Position numbers and translations under genes: made by a program
Notes under the pieces: generated by a model
Databases searched by the model: none
Seen by the model: the letters and a program-made list of their open reading frames with translations, nothing else
Told to the model about the DNA's origin: nothing
Shown here: positions 24,201 through 34,700 of the stretch, piece after piece
Layout of the letters: every line of letters begins with the position of its first letter
Numbering within the stretch: the first letter of the stretch is position 1
NCBI RefSeq assembly: GCF_932526225.1
Contig: NC_064036.1
Coordinates: forward strand, 14,747,181-14,811,180
Reading direction: 5' to 3'
Source: Nematostella vectensis
Taxonomy: Eukaryota > Cnidaria > Anthozoa > Actiniaria > Edwardsiidae
Length of the DNA: 64,000 nucleotides

Positions 24201-24411
24201 GCGTAATTTCCCGGGTCAATGCTGAGTTGAGCTCAACAACATCGGCAGAGAAATCTATGAACCCGGGTAAAATTAAGAAATCATCGTAAGTGAGTCCCTG
24301 CCCGCCTCCGAACAGGGCATTTGCCGTGAGTCCATCTTCTGGGACATAGCTAGTTGGTCCGCTTATGAGATAGTCAGCCTTCGGGGCACTTTTACTCGGC
24401 GAGGAAGCCAT
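12248..24411 (-). CDS. IMPDH: Inosine-5'-monophosphate dehydrogenase, six exons, intact
   Basis: The enzyme oxidises IMP to XMP with NAD+, the rate-limiting step of guanine nucleotide synthesis in the cytosol. Exons on the minus strand: 24,411-24,117; 23,311-23,141; 22,798-22,543; 21,988-21,787; 20,903-20,558; 12,552-12,248. They join in frame to 524 residues, close to the usual 514. The N-terminal barrel half has [12 protein letters not shown]. The CBS pair spans roughly residues 115-240 ([24 protein letters not shown]). [11 protein letters not shown] and the catalytic loop [12 protein letters not shown] follow, with the nucleophile at about C341. The flap KYRG/MGSLDA is split between exons 5 and 6, and the C-terminus is [10 protein letters not shown]. 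All introns are GT-AG. Intron 5 is 8 kb and contains a 41-bp minisatellite and two nested genes. Reading through the exon 5 donor stays open into the minisatellite, but exon 6 is so conserved that normal splicing is clear. Confidence 0.97.
12640..12698. repeat. Detached fragment of the 41-bp minisatellite
   Basis: GTAATAAGGTCGTGCTACGT and the following GTAATAACATGGTAAATTTG match the 41-bp unit of the array that resumes at 18,541. The 5.8 kb between them interrupts the array. Confidence 0.75.
12918..13428. mobile_element. Palindromic mini-transposon disrupted by a SINE
   Basis: AACGTCGTATTATCCAT at 12,918-12,934 returns inverted at 13,412-13,428. The next inward segment, around GCAAATGCATGCAAAT at about 12,950-12,966, returns inverted at about 12,996-13,020 (ATTTGGATGCATTTGC). 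The right arm is broken between its outer and inner parts by the SINE at about 13,026-13,410. Without that insertion the element would be a hairpin of about 125 bp. Confidence 0.75.
13026..13410 (-). mobile_element. tRNA-derived SINE, about 385 bp
   Basis: Read on the minus strand, the head (13,410 to about 13,337) is tRNA-like, with an A-box-like TGGCCTAGTGTGTTAGCG and a perfect B box GGTTCGAATCC (13,357-13,347). These are the internal promoter elements of RNA polymerase III. A unique body of about 300 bp follows. The tail has CCCTCGATAAACAAAG and a short GAACT-type iteration. A partial copy with an internal deletion is at 52,154-52,236. The long non-tRNA body and its dispersal argue against a functional tRNA gene. 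Confidence 0.8.
13619..14596 (+). CDS. Chromodomain protein gene; structure uncertain, possibly decaying
   Basis: ATG 13,619 opens a frame to TGA 14,264-14,266 (215 codons). Residues about 43-70 are the start of a chromodomain: [20 protein letters not shown] followed by GYSDRYNST. In the family this is followed by WEP and a C-terminal helix, but here the frame continues into unrelated sequence. A possible phase-0 donor (ACG/GTTTCT, 13,837) sits at that boundary. Beyond the TGA the same frame stays open to a canonical donor at 14,452 (TCG/GTAAGT). A 69-bp intron and a last in-frame exon (14,522-14,596, TAA) follow. That downstream part carries CPRCTY and RRRR. Either an unfound intron removes the TGA or the gene is breaking down. 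Chromodomains bind methylated histone H3 lysines. It converges with the RAG1-like gene, ends 107 bp apart. Confidence 0.55.
14704..18012 (-). CDS. RAG1-core-like protein (DDE nuclease/transposase fold), 14 exons, intact frame
   Basis: Minus-strand exons: 18,012-17,662; 17,509-17,411; 17,332-17,192; 17,072-16,856; 16,752-16,641; 16,557-16,442; 16,313-16,147; 16,064-16,001; 15,909-15,838; 15,726-15,518; 15,425-15,234; 15,110-15,089; 15,011-14,860; 14,784-14,704. All have GT-AG borders and join to 664 residues. A coiled coil (about 40-75) comes first. The core follows: D232 in FSGDGR; D312 in CADWKF with CxxC at C331/C334 (FCIWC); PDTLHL at 385-390; YIH-x4-HVP with H587/H592; E612 in QTVEKKN. 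Spacings D to first Cys (19), Cys to Cys (3), His to His (5) and His to Glu (20) equal those of RAG1 D708, C727, C730, H937, H942 and E962. Residues about 477-508 resemble a SAP motif. Nuclear DNA cleavage or transposition is inferred from the family. I saw no terminal repeats; it could be domesticated or part of an old element. Confidence 0.85.
17466..17583. repeat. Tandem duplication across a splice acceptor
   Basis: A segment covering the acceptor and start of exon 2 of the RAG1-like gene (17,464-17,524) is repeated at 17,525-17,583, less five bases. On the minus strand the extra copy lies upstream of the true acceptor and offers a second TCTCTAG/GTTCAACTT. Using it would add 56 nt and break the frame. 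Confidence 0.85.
18410..18440 (-). promoter_or_regulatory. YY1-like CCGCCATCTTGG site in the presumed promoter
   Basis: TCCGCCATCTTGG lies about 400 bp upstream of the RAG1-like start codon. This motif is common near metazoan transcription starts and suggests the gene has its own promoter rather than relying on the IMPDH transcript. Inference from the motif only. Confidence 0.3.
18541..20465. repeat. 41-bp minisatellite, about 47 copies, in IMPDH intron 5
   Basis: The unit reads CTGTAATAACCTGGTACATT, then TGTAATAAGGTCGTGCCACA and A. Variants differ mainly at CAACT/CATCT, CCTGG/CTTGG and GTGCC/GTACC/GCACC. Because 41 is not a multiple of three, each minus-strand frame cycles through all three phases, and none contains a stop for long stretches. 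This creates spurious frames of 469 to 780 codons. It begins 92 bp from the exon 5 donor. Confidence 0.95.
22186..22212. repeat. Poly-C tract in IMPDH intron 3
   Basis: A run of about 25 cytosines. Similar tracts occur at 13,484-13,503, 25,181-25,190, 54,766-54,787 and 56,428-56,447, usually inside small repeat elements. Confidence 0.8.
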
Positions 24412-25287
24412 ATGAACTAATTATTCAGTGCGTTACTAACGCCGGTCTCAAATCCCTTTGTAAAAGTTCTCTCCTCTTTGCCTCCAAGGCTCCGTCTTTC
24501 AAGATCTTGAAGTCCAAACAGCAATACTTTATGCTGATGGGAGAATTCTTAGTTCCGCTGAAGTAAAACCCAAATAGATCTTGAAAATCACTCGACAGTA
24601 GTCGAGTATGATGAAGTACGTACTTTGGGACCTGTTCGATTCCGATCGATGGCAGCAAAGCAGAATGGCAAGAGTCTAAATTTCTCCCAGTGTAGTTTTT
24701 TTCCACCGCAGTCCTGTATTATTTATCGTGAAAGAAGCAGTGTTTGAAAGTAATTAGGCTTGAGACTTCTTTCGGTCGGCTTCTGTTTGTAAGGTTGTTG
24801 GGCGCACTCTCACTATTTGAGGGACTGGGACTACCAAAGCATCGCACTTCTAAAGCGCCGCGGCTTGATTTCATTAAAATACATTGTCTCCAGCTGCAAA
24901 GCTCATTCAAGGTTGGTACTTAGTCAGCTAACAGCTCCACATAAAGACACAGAAAAAGGATAATAATCTTGATTGTGGGTAACAGATCATATTTCAGGCG
25001 GGTCTCCTTTGAGCGGGGTTCAACTTTTTGCTCTTGATGTCCGAGTTGCAGGACCTAAGAAGTGTGTGGTTTACTGGGCGGGGAAACTTCCCCCAGACCC
25101 CACCTCCAATGTCTAAGAAAAATATGAGAAAATGACTAGTAGGGGCATGGCTGTGCCCCCAATATTGTTTCTGTATCGTGCCCCCCCCCCCCTCCCCAGC
25201 AGATATTTCGAGGCTCTGAAGATAAAAATATGAGGGAAGTATGGGTATGTGAAGGAAAACAGTAGTCACTTCAACAAATAGAAGATA
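24412..25287. other. IMPDH upstream region with a repeat fragment
   Basis: This 876-bp gap holds the presumed minus-strand IMPDH promoter and the 3' flank of the next gene. About 25,050-25,205 carries a repeat fragment (AGTAGGGGCATGGCTGTGCC, TTTCTGTATCGTGCC) that recurs at 54,500-54,650. No TATA box was obvious to me. Confidence 0.5.
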
Positions 25288-25293
25288 TTTATT
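25288..25293 (-). terminator. Polyadenylation signal, RIIa-like gene
   Basis: TTTATT on the plus strand reads AATAAA on the minus strand, 153 bp beyond the stop codon of the RIIa-like gene. Confidence 0.5.
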
Positions 25294-25445
25294 TCAATTT
25301 GTGTTCCTTTGAGACTCCCAAAAATAAATAATGGAAATTGAGTCGAATAGCTACTCTCTCTTTCCCTTGATCAGTATGTGTCTTTTCTACTGTATTTTTG
25401 CCTCTTGATCAGTTCGTTGAGTACCTCACTCCCAATATTGGAAAT

Positions 25446-27860
25446 CTACGTTTCATCCTTCTCTTTTCTGCTTTTTTCTTCCCTCATCTCAGTCAGTCTA
25501 TCAATCATAAATTGTAGCGGGTTATCTGGACGCTGGTATACAATATCAGCAGAAAAGTTCTGTAGGAAAAACGAGTTAACATTAGTAAACCCATGGACTG
25601 TGACTTCTGTGACGTCCTACACACGAGCTCACACTAATAGCTGCAAACTTTGTGTAAAAGTCGGTCCGTATCTATATACTGACGAGTAGTCGGTCCGTAT
25701 CTATATACTGACGAGTAGTCGGCCCGTATCTATATACTGACGTGTAGTCGGTCCGTATCTATATATTGACGAGAAGTCGGTCCGTATCTATATACTGACG
25801 TGTAGTCGGCCCGTATCTATATACTGACGAGTAGTCGGCCCGTATCTATATACTGACGTGTAGTCGGTCCGTATCTATATATTGACGAGAAGTCGGTCCG
25901 TATCTATATACTGACGTGTAGTCGGTCCGTATCTATATACTGACGAGTAGTCGGCCCGTATTTATATACTGACGTGTAGTCGGTCCGTATCTATATATTG
26001 ACGAGAAGTCGGTCCGTATCTATATACTGACGTGTAGTCGGTCCGTATCTATATACTGACGTGTAGTCGGTCCGTATCTATATACTGACCAGTAGTCGGT
26101 CCGTATCTATATATTGACGAGAAGTCGGTCCGTATCTATATACTGACGAGTAGTCGGTCCGTATCTATATATTGACGAGAAGTCGGTCCGTATCTATATA
26201 CTGACGTGTAGTCGGTCCGTATCTATATATTGACGAGTAGTCGTTCCGTATCTATATACTGACGTGTAGTCGGTACGTATCTATATATTGACGAGAAGTC
26301 GGTCCGTATCTATATACTGACGTGTAGTCGGTCCGTATCTATATACTGACGTGTAGTCGGTCCGTATCTATATACTGACGAGTAGTCGGCCCGTATCTAT
26401 ATACTGACGTGTAGTCGGTCCGTATCTATATATTGACGAGAAGTCGGTCCGTATCTATATACTGACGTGTAGTCGGTCCGTATCTATATACTGACGAGTA
26501 GTCGGTCCGTATCTATATACTGACGAGTAGTCGGTCCGTATCTATATACTGACGAGTAGTCTGTCCGTATCTATATACTGACGAGTAGTCGGTTCGTATC
26601 TATATACTGACGAGTAGTCGGTCCGTATCTTTATACTGACGAGTAGTCGGTCAGTATCTATATACCGACGAGTAGTCGGTCCGTATCTTTATATTGACGA
26701 GTAGTCGGTCCGTATCTTTATACTGACGAGTAGTCGGTCCGTATCTATATACTGACGAGTAGTTGGTCCGTATCTTTATACTGACGAGTAGTCGGTCCGT
26801 ATCTTTATACTGACGAGTAGTCGGTCCGTATCTATATACTGACGAGTATTCGGTTCGTATCTATGTACTGACGAGTAGTCGGTGCAGCCTTGTGGACTTT
26901 TACTAAGGGAAGGGTTATCATTGAACGAGGAAGGGACTGCTTTGTTTGGGGGAGGGTTGCGATTTTTCTAAGCTCCGATTTGGGGGAGGGCTTTGAGGAG
27001 GGCCTTATTTTTTTAACAGGAGGTATTCTGATCAATTTCAGCCAATTTTCCCAAAACCCCCCTAAAATCCCAAAAATAAATAAATGAATGTGATGCGCTT
27101 TTGCTTGCGTGACTAATGTTTGACTGGTGCTGAAAATTGTTAATCCCAAAGGCGTTGCTTCTATTTTCATTTTATCTTGAGGGAGGGAAAATTTGGCATC
27201 CCTCCCCCCCCCCTCCCTACCGATATTTAATCACCTTTCCTTAAGCGCACTACAAAGAGCAATATCATATCAAATAGTCCAGCTTTCCCCTGCCCTTAAA
27301 AATTCAGGACATCGATGGACACAAGCAAAGTGCAAATCCAAATTTACCTGAAACATTCTGAAGATTCCATGCCTCTCAAGATAGGCCACTGACTTTACCA
27401 ACGGATGCGTCTCTGCAATCAGCGGGGGCCCATCAGGCTCCGGGACTTCCGGCGTGGATTCCTCGTTTTCCTTCACAATACTACCACCATCATTGTCTTT
27501 AGGTGGCTCTACCTTATTATTACCAGAACCAGCTTCATTTGATCGAGGTATATCATCTTGATTATCTATATTTATGTCTTTCTTGATGGTAATCTCAGCC
27601 TGTTTTATCGTATTAGTAACTAGTGTATCAATCTCTTGATCACTGGGAGTCCTTGGAAGTGTTTTACGTGGTTCATTTAAAATCTGCGGCTTTTGATCCT
27701 TTTGCAATCGTTCTCCGTCTAATTCCGGCCACTCTGATAGGTCTTGAACACTCATGTTATCCATGCTGTGAATCGTTCCATCGGAGAAAGAGACAAGACT
27801 GTTCACCTCGCTTAAACAGTCATCCCCATCCGACATGATGCTTTCTTGACAAGATTTCAC
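25446..27860 (-). CDS. RIIa/Dpy-30-like domain protein, two exons
   Basis: Exon 1 is 27,860-27,348, ending MFQ at donor CAG/GTAAAT. Exon 2 is 25,559-25,446, after acceptor CCTACAG. The intron is phase 0, and the product is 208 residues (200 if translation starts at the second Met, MSDGDD). The N-terminal 150 residues are acidic, Ser/Pro-rich and probably disordered. The C-terminus carries HPLVKSVAYLERHGIFRMFQ, then DIVYQRPDNPLQFMIDRL split across the exon junction. That is the helix-turn-helix pattern of RIIa/Dpy-30 docking domains, with the typical xRPxNPLxF turn, seen in sperm and ciliary proteins such as TEX55 and EFCAB10-type proteins. It probably dimerises and binds amphipathic helices of AKAP-like scaffolds. 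Exact orthology is not resolved. Most of the intron is a 29-bp minisatellite. Confidence 0.8.
25660..26882. repeat. 29-bp minisatellite, about 42 copies, with higher-order pattern
   Basis: The unit is GTCGGTCCGTATCTATATAC plus TGACGAGTA. In the left two thirds, variants TGACGTGTA and TTGACGAGAA alternate in blocks. The right third is dominated by TGACGAGTA, with some TCTTTATAC. It lies wholly within the intron of the RIIa-like gene. Confidence 0.95.
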
Positions 27861-29384
27861 GGTTCCTCTTCGAAGACATACATTTTTACGCAGGAGCTAA
27901 ACTAATATTGACATTTTGAACCCTGTGAAATCTTGTTTTGCATTTCTTCGCTTGAATGGATAATTGGGATTATAAAAATGTAAATACAAACTTTTTTGGT
28001 TGCCATGGAAATGTTAAAACTATTATTGGTTGGTGAGGGGAGGGGAGGGGAAAGAACTTGGCACTTGCTCTTGCCCTGAAGAAGAGCTGACGCTTAAAAT
28101 GCAAACAAAACGACTTATATATCCGCGATTCTCACGATATTAGAATATTGGGTATATGCATATATGCTTTAATCAAAAGGCAAGGCCCTCGCCAAGTCGT
28201 GGATAATAAAATGGTAATTTGGGACAAAAGCTTGGTTTTGGTGCATTTGTTTTCAACACACTTTAGGGTAAAATGGTATGTAGAGTATGGACCAAACCAA
28301 TAAATTTCTTGGCTTTATGTGGTTTTATTTATACATAGGGTATTTTGTCTTAGACAATGTAAACAATGGTACTACTGTGATGTTGGAATAACTGCTTCCG
28401 GTAAGTCTATGCCCATCTGATTGATTCCCTGGGGACAACCAGTCGACCCAGATACCATTGATGGAAAAGGGGCCCTTTAGCCCTCCTTGGGTGATTTTGC
28501 TTACAGACATTTAAAAAACTGATTCCTGCTCTTGACAAACGAAGTTCAGTCTAGAAATGTTATTCATGGAGACATGAAACTGAACTGACTTTGAAGCTGA
28601 ACTGATAACGAACGGACTTTTGAAGCGAAACCTTGCATTCAGATAGCTATTTATCGAATGTGGCTCGATTTATAATTGGCAAAAAAGGCAGGAATGACGT
28701 TAAATCATAGTCTTAACCTTCAAAGTCTTCAAAGAATTCAACTACGGCCGCCATGTTTTTTTACATGGTTTGGAAAACCGCTGACAATTCGCGGGCTTTT
28801 TCGCTAAAACATTTGATTTGATTGGCCAAGAGTTGTGATATTAGGAGAGTCATGATTGGCTATGGGTTACACTTGAGTCGACGGTTAGCGATTAGCGAGT
28901 GACACAACCCCGCTACCGCAAAAAGTCCTGAATAGCTTCGCTATCCACGACTTAAAAAGGAATAGAAAATATTCGCGCGAATTTGTATTTCGCGCTGACA
29001 TTTTTTGATCAAGCTAAAATTATCTAAGGCCCCCCCCTCTTTTTTTAGAAAAAAAAAGAGTTTAAATTTTCTATGTCCAGGATTTTCTTATTGTTTGAGT
29101 GATTATCATACCGAATGGTACCCCCAAGCTCCGTAAAGTTGATTAGAAGTTTTTGCTCACAAAATAAGTAAAATGCTGCCCACATAAGAGTGCTAACTTG
29201 ATTAACTGCTCGCCCTTCTCCCACTCTTGTTCTACAACACTGCGCGCTTTTTCACTCTCTAATCACCGGATAACTATGGAAAATTTGTGAAATCACATAT
29301 TCTTTCGCAGTACTGCTGGCATTCACATATGCTCGCAAGTGCTTAGCAATTGGAAGTCATATAGAATAAATTATATACATAAAT
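27861..29384. other. Intergenic, no gene recognised
   Basis: The part near 27,861 is the likely promoter of the minus-strand RIIa-like gene. I saw a G-rich GAGGGGAGGGGAGGGG run at about 28,037-28,053 and AT-rich DNA, but no protein-like frame with splice sites. Confidence 0.5.
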
Positions 29385-30235
29385 TTACATATATCTTGTA
29401 GCTTGGTAGATAACAGATGATTGGAGGCAGTTTCCGTCAAGGGGGCACGCGTTCTTTTGTCTGCAGTTGCATGTTTTGTTATTGGCGGGGGAGGTAGGGG
29501 CGTCTTCGGTTGTTATTGATGAGGCGATTATGCGTTTGTTAAGGCTGTCAATTATCTGCTTGGTGTTGCTCATGCGGCTATAACTGATTTTGATTGTGTT
29601 CCGGTTGAAGATTTTTCTGAGCTTGTGGTCTTTAGGGAAGTGCTTCTATGAGTCTATGAGTGAGAGGAATCTGTGGCCGATGTTGGTGCTTGTGTTCTTG
29701 CTAAAAGGGGGGTTGTACAAGATGATGCGCTGGCAGTTCTTGCGTTTGCTTGTGGTGTTTGGTTCGTAGTGCAGCGTGTAGTTATATCCACTTTCGTTGA
29801 GTGCTTTCTGGTATGGTGGGGCGGCTTGGTCGAAGGTTTCTTTGTCTGATGATAGTGTAGATAAGCGTTTGTTGATACTGGCAGGGATATTCTTTGTGAT
29901 GGTAGGTGGGTGTTGCTCTCGCGGTGGACGTACTGTAGTGGGGCGCTCGGTTTGGTGAAAGGCTGGTAGGTGTTGCGGTTCAGGTCGAATGTGACGTCTA
30001 GGAAGTTGACTACTCGCTTGTTGGCTTCTATGGTGATTCGCAGTGCGTTGTTGTTGAAGATGCGGCATAGTTCTTTCTTGATATTTTCTGTGTTTTTAGG
30101 TGTGGCGCTTGTGATGGCTAGTCCGTCGTCGCGGTAGAGTCCTAAGTTGATGTTAGGGTCTAGGAGTTGGGAGAGGAGGAAGTTGCCTACGAGTTCGCAT
30201 GTTTTAGCGCCGTCGTAGCTTCTCAGCGTAGGCAT
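29385..30235 (-). mobile_element. Penelope-like retroelement remnant (RT end plus start of GIY-YIG region)
   Basis: Minus-strand frames read in series show a reverse transcriptase fragment with the catalytic-site string GLYRDDGLAI, then [11 protein letters not shown] and [13 protein letters not shown]. The linker CNCRQKNACPLDGNC that precedes the GIY-YIG endonuclease of Penelope-like elements follows. The pieces lie in at least three frames, so there are at least two frameshifts. The 5' RT domains and the endonuclease core are missing. It is a dead, truncated copy. The family assignment rests on remembered motif patterns and not on a search. Confidence 0.75.
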
Positions 30236-30236
30236 A

Positions 30237-30757
30237 TATTCTAAGCATTTTTTTTTTTTATCTTGAAATTTGGCGAAATCTCAGGCTGGACGTTCTTATA
30301 AGAGCATTTCTAATTTACATAAATATATTTTTCTTGTCCATTTCAGCAGAAATAAGGTTGCACTAAAGTCACTAAAACACCCGCGAAATATGGCGATAAA
30401 AAAAAGGGGATCAAAAACCTCCGAATACACTCATTTTTTCAAAGAACATCTTATTTTTTACTTGAGGCTGGGCCGTCCTTTTTTTTAACAAAACAACCGC
30501 TAAACTAACGCCGCAACGGGATCATCCCGTTGCTGGGTTCGTTTAGCGGCTCTGCTGGCTACTGCTATCTGACAGTCTGAGCCTCGTGTATTCAAGTTTG
30601 TTATTGTCAACACAATTATTGTCTCTCCATTTTAGGCATTACATAAACAAAACAATATATTGCTGCTATCCGAGCGTCGGCATATTCTAAGCATTTCTTT
30701 TATCTTAAAATTTGGCGAAATCTCAGGCTGGACGTTCTTATAAGAGCGTTTCTAATA
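30237..30757. repeat. Direct repeats of about 80 bp flanking a hairpin
   Basis: A segment with TTTGGCGAAATCTCAGGCTG and GACGTTCTTATAAGAGC occurs at 30,237-30,318 and again at about 30,677-30,757. Between them, 30,499-30,551 is an interrupted palindrome: outer arms CCGCTAAAC/GTTTAGCGG and inner arms GCAACGGGAT/ATCCCGTTGC. It abuts the Penelope remnant and might be its terminal (pLTR-like) repeat or a separate insertion. Confidence 0.65.
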
Positions 30758-31033
30758 AAACAAAAAGAGTTTACATAGACGTGGTCTGCAAGCGGCGCGA
30801 CAGCGACCACAGGGAGCCCCAACTCCTGTTGAATAAATCAACTGATATATAATATATAGATTTTGTATCATGACGAGTCTATATCTAAATCCCTCCCAAA
30901 TCACGTCGAATCAACTCAGCGATAGCAAATATAGAGACGATAAGGATTTGATTACAAGTATATTGATTCTTTACGATATCTTTAAGCATTTCCTCATACA
31001 AACTCTGTATGGGGCTCCCTGTAACTCTACCCT

Positions 31034-31405
31034 CTCGACCCCCAGCGTCGCGTTTTGAGAAAAGATTATCCTTTCAAATTATCCTATAGCCCGTGGTTTG
31101 CACGTATCCCCACTGGAACACAGGCTTACCAACCTCTCAGTCAGTCTTCAGTCAATCCCGTAACTAGCTCGAATATTTTCACTATTGATCACCTCCTGTA
31201 ATTGTCCTATAATTGTCTTATATCCTAGGATAAAGGTCACAATAATTCTCATTGCTTCGTGATGTGTATTTATCCAGAGTAAGCGGTATTTCAAACGTTT
31301 GAGCAGTTCAGGGATTCCGCGTTACTTGATAAGTTGACTGGAGACTGACTGAGAGGCTGGTAAGCCTGTGACTGAAAGAGAATAAACGCGACGCTGGGGG
31401 TCGAA
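31034..31405. mobile_element. Inverted-repeat mini-element
   Basis: CGACCCCCAGCGTCGCG (about 31,037) is inverted at about 31,387-31,403. AGGCTTACCAACCTCTCAGT (31,122 on) is inverted at about 31,333-31,366. The left arm contains about 60 extra bases that include one copy of a 27-bp direct repeat (31,074-31,100 and 31,585-31,611). No coding capacity. Confidence 0.65.
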
Positions 31406-31774
31406 GGGGTCGAGTTACTCGCTTACCAGGTGGTGGCGGAGGTTACACAGCACGTCGTTTGAATGTTCGCAAGCGCGTAGGGACAGAGCTCGCTGTAGGA
31501 GCGAAACCAAGGCGAATACATCCAGTTAAAGTAAAGATACGTGCTTTATTCAACACTAACAAGACATAACACTTCATTTTGAGGTCAAATTATCCTATAG
31601 CCCGTGGTTTGAGTCAGGGAGCATAGACATTGTGACGGGGATTATAGAATTCTTGATGTCACGCAATCTATCAAAAAGATCTTGCGAAAAAATCTGCTTA
31701 AACATCCATAAACACGGAATTTATCCCTGGAGGTTTATCTTAAAATTCCTTTACACTACAATTCCCCGCACCTG

Positions 31775-34700
31775 ATGAGTGAGCTACCGTACACCAAGGA
31801 TGGGCCTCGTGCTTGGTGTGTTTGCATGGCTGTCACATTCATCAATGTCATCCTTTGGGGCTCAACATATACATATGGTGTGATCTTCCCTGTTCTTCTT
31901 GACGAGTTTCAGGAGGGAAAAGCCAAAACAGGTAACACAAACAAACATAATTTCCTTTTTTCTGTTTTTGCTCTGCTCGACCTGTTTTCTACCGTATGCC
32001 TGCAAGCGCCATGGGCGTCTGTAGCTGTGAAACTGAGTCACGTACACTAAAAATAGAGATCTCGTCTTCTATCGATCGATATCGAATTGTAAATGAAGTT
32101 CTTGCCGCTAACAACCGAAGCTTATTGCTTTATTTATATACGATCTGTCAGGTTCAAATTACAATTCTAACAGAAGGGCCGTCCTCCTGTGAAAATACAT
32201 AAGTAAAAATGGCCTCCTGTGAAAATACATAAGCAAAGGCGCCTGTATATAAACAGATAGGTTGTTATTGTCAACACAGACAAATAGATCAAGAGCTTGG
32301 CTAAAAATAAAGTCCCGCTATGAGATATTTTTGCTTTTGAAATAAGATGTTGCTGTAATAGTACAATGCAGTGCGTTATTGTTTTAATTTTTGAAATGAA
32401 ATAGCAATAATAAATATGATAATAAAACATTAATTTGTATTAACAGAGTCTGCATCAAGCGAAGTTATAAGGCATATTACGGCCTATACTTGTAGTTATT
32501 TCCGGTGTGTAATATTGTTGACGTACACAGCCATGTACATCCGCTTTTTTTACAGGTGAGGTAAATCTATATACTAGGCAACATAAAAAAATCTTTCGCT
32601 TCTGGTCGCGATCTTTTCCTTGGGAGCATGGGGACGGGTACTCTGCTGCGCAGAGCTTTCTGGGTCGAAAAAAAAAAGTTGACAAAAAGTGAGTCATTTT
32701 TTATTGAAGGATTGTCGAATACTATCGTTTTCTCATATCAAATGTAACAAATTTTGTACTTGTTATCCGCAGCATGGGTGGGGTCACTTGCGCTCTCCCT
32801 TATCATGTTCTTCTCGCCGACAGCAGCCAAGCTCAGCGCAAGATTAGGGCCCAGGCCTGTCTCTGTAATAGGGGCCCTGATCGCCGCATTGGGTCTTTTT
32901 TCCACTTCACAAGTGAACTCCATTGAGCTTATGTACCTTACGTACAGTGTCCTGTTTGGAACAGGAGCATCGTGTGTGTTGATCGCAGGAGTTGACGTAA
33001 GTTTTTTGTTTTGGCGGGTCAGCCGAGTTCAGTTTAAATGCTTTTGGCGGTAACAAAATCATTCCGACACTCTTGCGTTAACAACATTTCTGGTGAAAAA
33101 TACATATTGTCAAAAGTTTATTTAATAGACGTAAGTTTTTTGTTTTGGCGGGTCGGCCGAGTTAATTTTAAATGTTTTTGGCGGTAACAAAATCATTCCG
33201 ACACAACATTTCTGGTGAAAAATACATATGTCAAACGTTTCATTAAATAGACAACTATTTTCGATAAAATGGCTTCATCTGTTCAAACGACGAAAAGCAT
33301 ATTGCAGTTCTAATTAAAGACATTATAACAGTCTTAAAACGGATCCCTGCTCATAAATTTTGCATGGAAAGAGTATTAATTTATTATACTTATTTCCATT
33401 CTGATCTTCACGAAATTTCAACTTTTCAATTTCATAAATCCCCGAAACAAACAAAAAAAATGAAGAAAGAGTGGCCTTTATGAATCGACGAAGTAAGACA
33501 ATCTGTGGAGTTTCGTTATCGAGAAAATTACATTAATCTGATAAGCAACTTTTTTTACAGATCTACCCGCAATACTTCGACAAACACTTCTCGCTCGCCG
33601 TTGGTATCGTGCAGGCCGGTATAGGAGCCTCATTCATGATGAGTCCTCTACTCGATTTTCTACTAACCTCGTTTGGCTGGAGGAAGACGTTTCTAGCGAT
33701 GGGTGGAATCTCACTAATCGCCGGCATTATACCAGCTGTTTTCTTTATTCCAAACGTTCTTCAAAAAACAGAGAATGCATTACATCCAAGTGAAACAGAG
33801 GTTGTACCAAGTCAAGACTTGCAATCGGTGTGGAAAAACAAAGCGCTGGTCGTGTACAGCATGACGATTTTCGTAATGGAGTTTGGTAACCAAATAGGCA
33901 TGGTTCACATGGTACGTATCACTATCGTTGGTAGAAGGGGGGAGGGGGGATTCTCAGGAAAAAAGCTACTCTTAGAAATATACCTGGAGATTAAAAAAAA
34001 ACCTTCCTAAAAACTTGGAGGTCAGGGCTTGTCACCCATAGGGAAAAACGCTTGGAGGTCAGGACTTGTCACCCATAGGGAAGAAGGCTTGGAGGTCAGG
34101 GTTTTCACCCATAGGAAAGAAGGCTTGGAGGTCAGGGTTGTCACCCATAGGAAAGAAGGCTTGGAGGTCAGGGTTGTCACCCATAGGGAAGAAGGCTTGG
34201 AGGTCAGGGCTTGTCACCCGTAGGGAAGAAGGCTTGGAGGTCAGGGCTTGTCACCCATAGGAAAGAAGGCTTGGAGGTCAGGGTTGTCACCCATAGGAAA
34301 GAAGGCTTGGAGGTCAGGGTTGTCACCCATAGGGAAGAAGGCTTGGAGGTCAGGGTTGTCACCCATAGGGAAGAAGGCTTGGAGGTCAGGGTTGTCACCC
34401 ATAGGGAAGAAGGCTTGGAGGTCAGGGTTGTCACCCATAGGGAAGAAGGCTTGGAGGTCAGGGTTGTCACCCATAGGGAAGAAGGCTTGGAGGTCAGGGT
34501 TGTCACAAAAAGGGAAGAAGGCTTGGAGGTCAGGGCTTGTGACCCATAGGAAAGACAGTTTGGAGGTCAGGATTGTCACCCATAGGGAAGAAAGCTTGGA
34601 GGTCAGGGTTGTCACCCATAGGGAAGAAGGCTTGGAGGTCAGGGTTGTCACCCATAGGGAAGAAGGCTTGGAGGTCAGTGTTGTCACCCATAGGGAAGAA

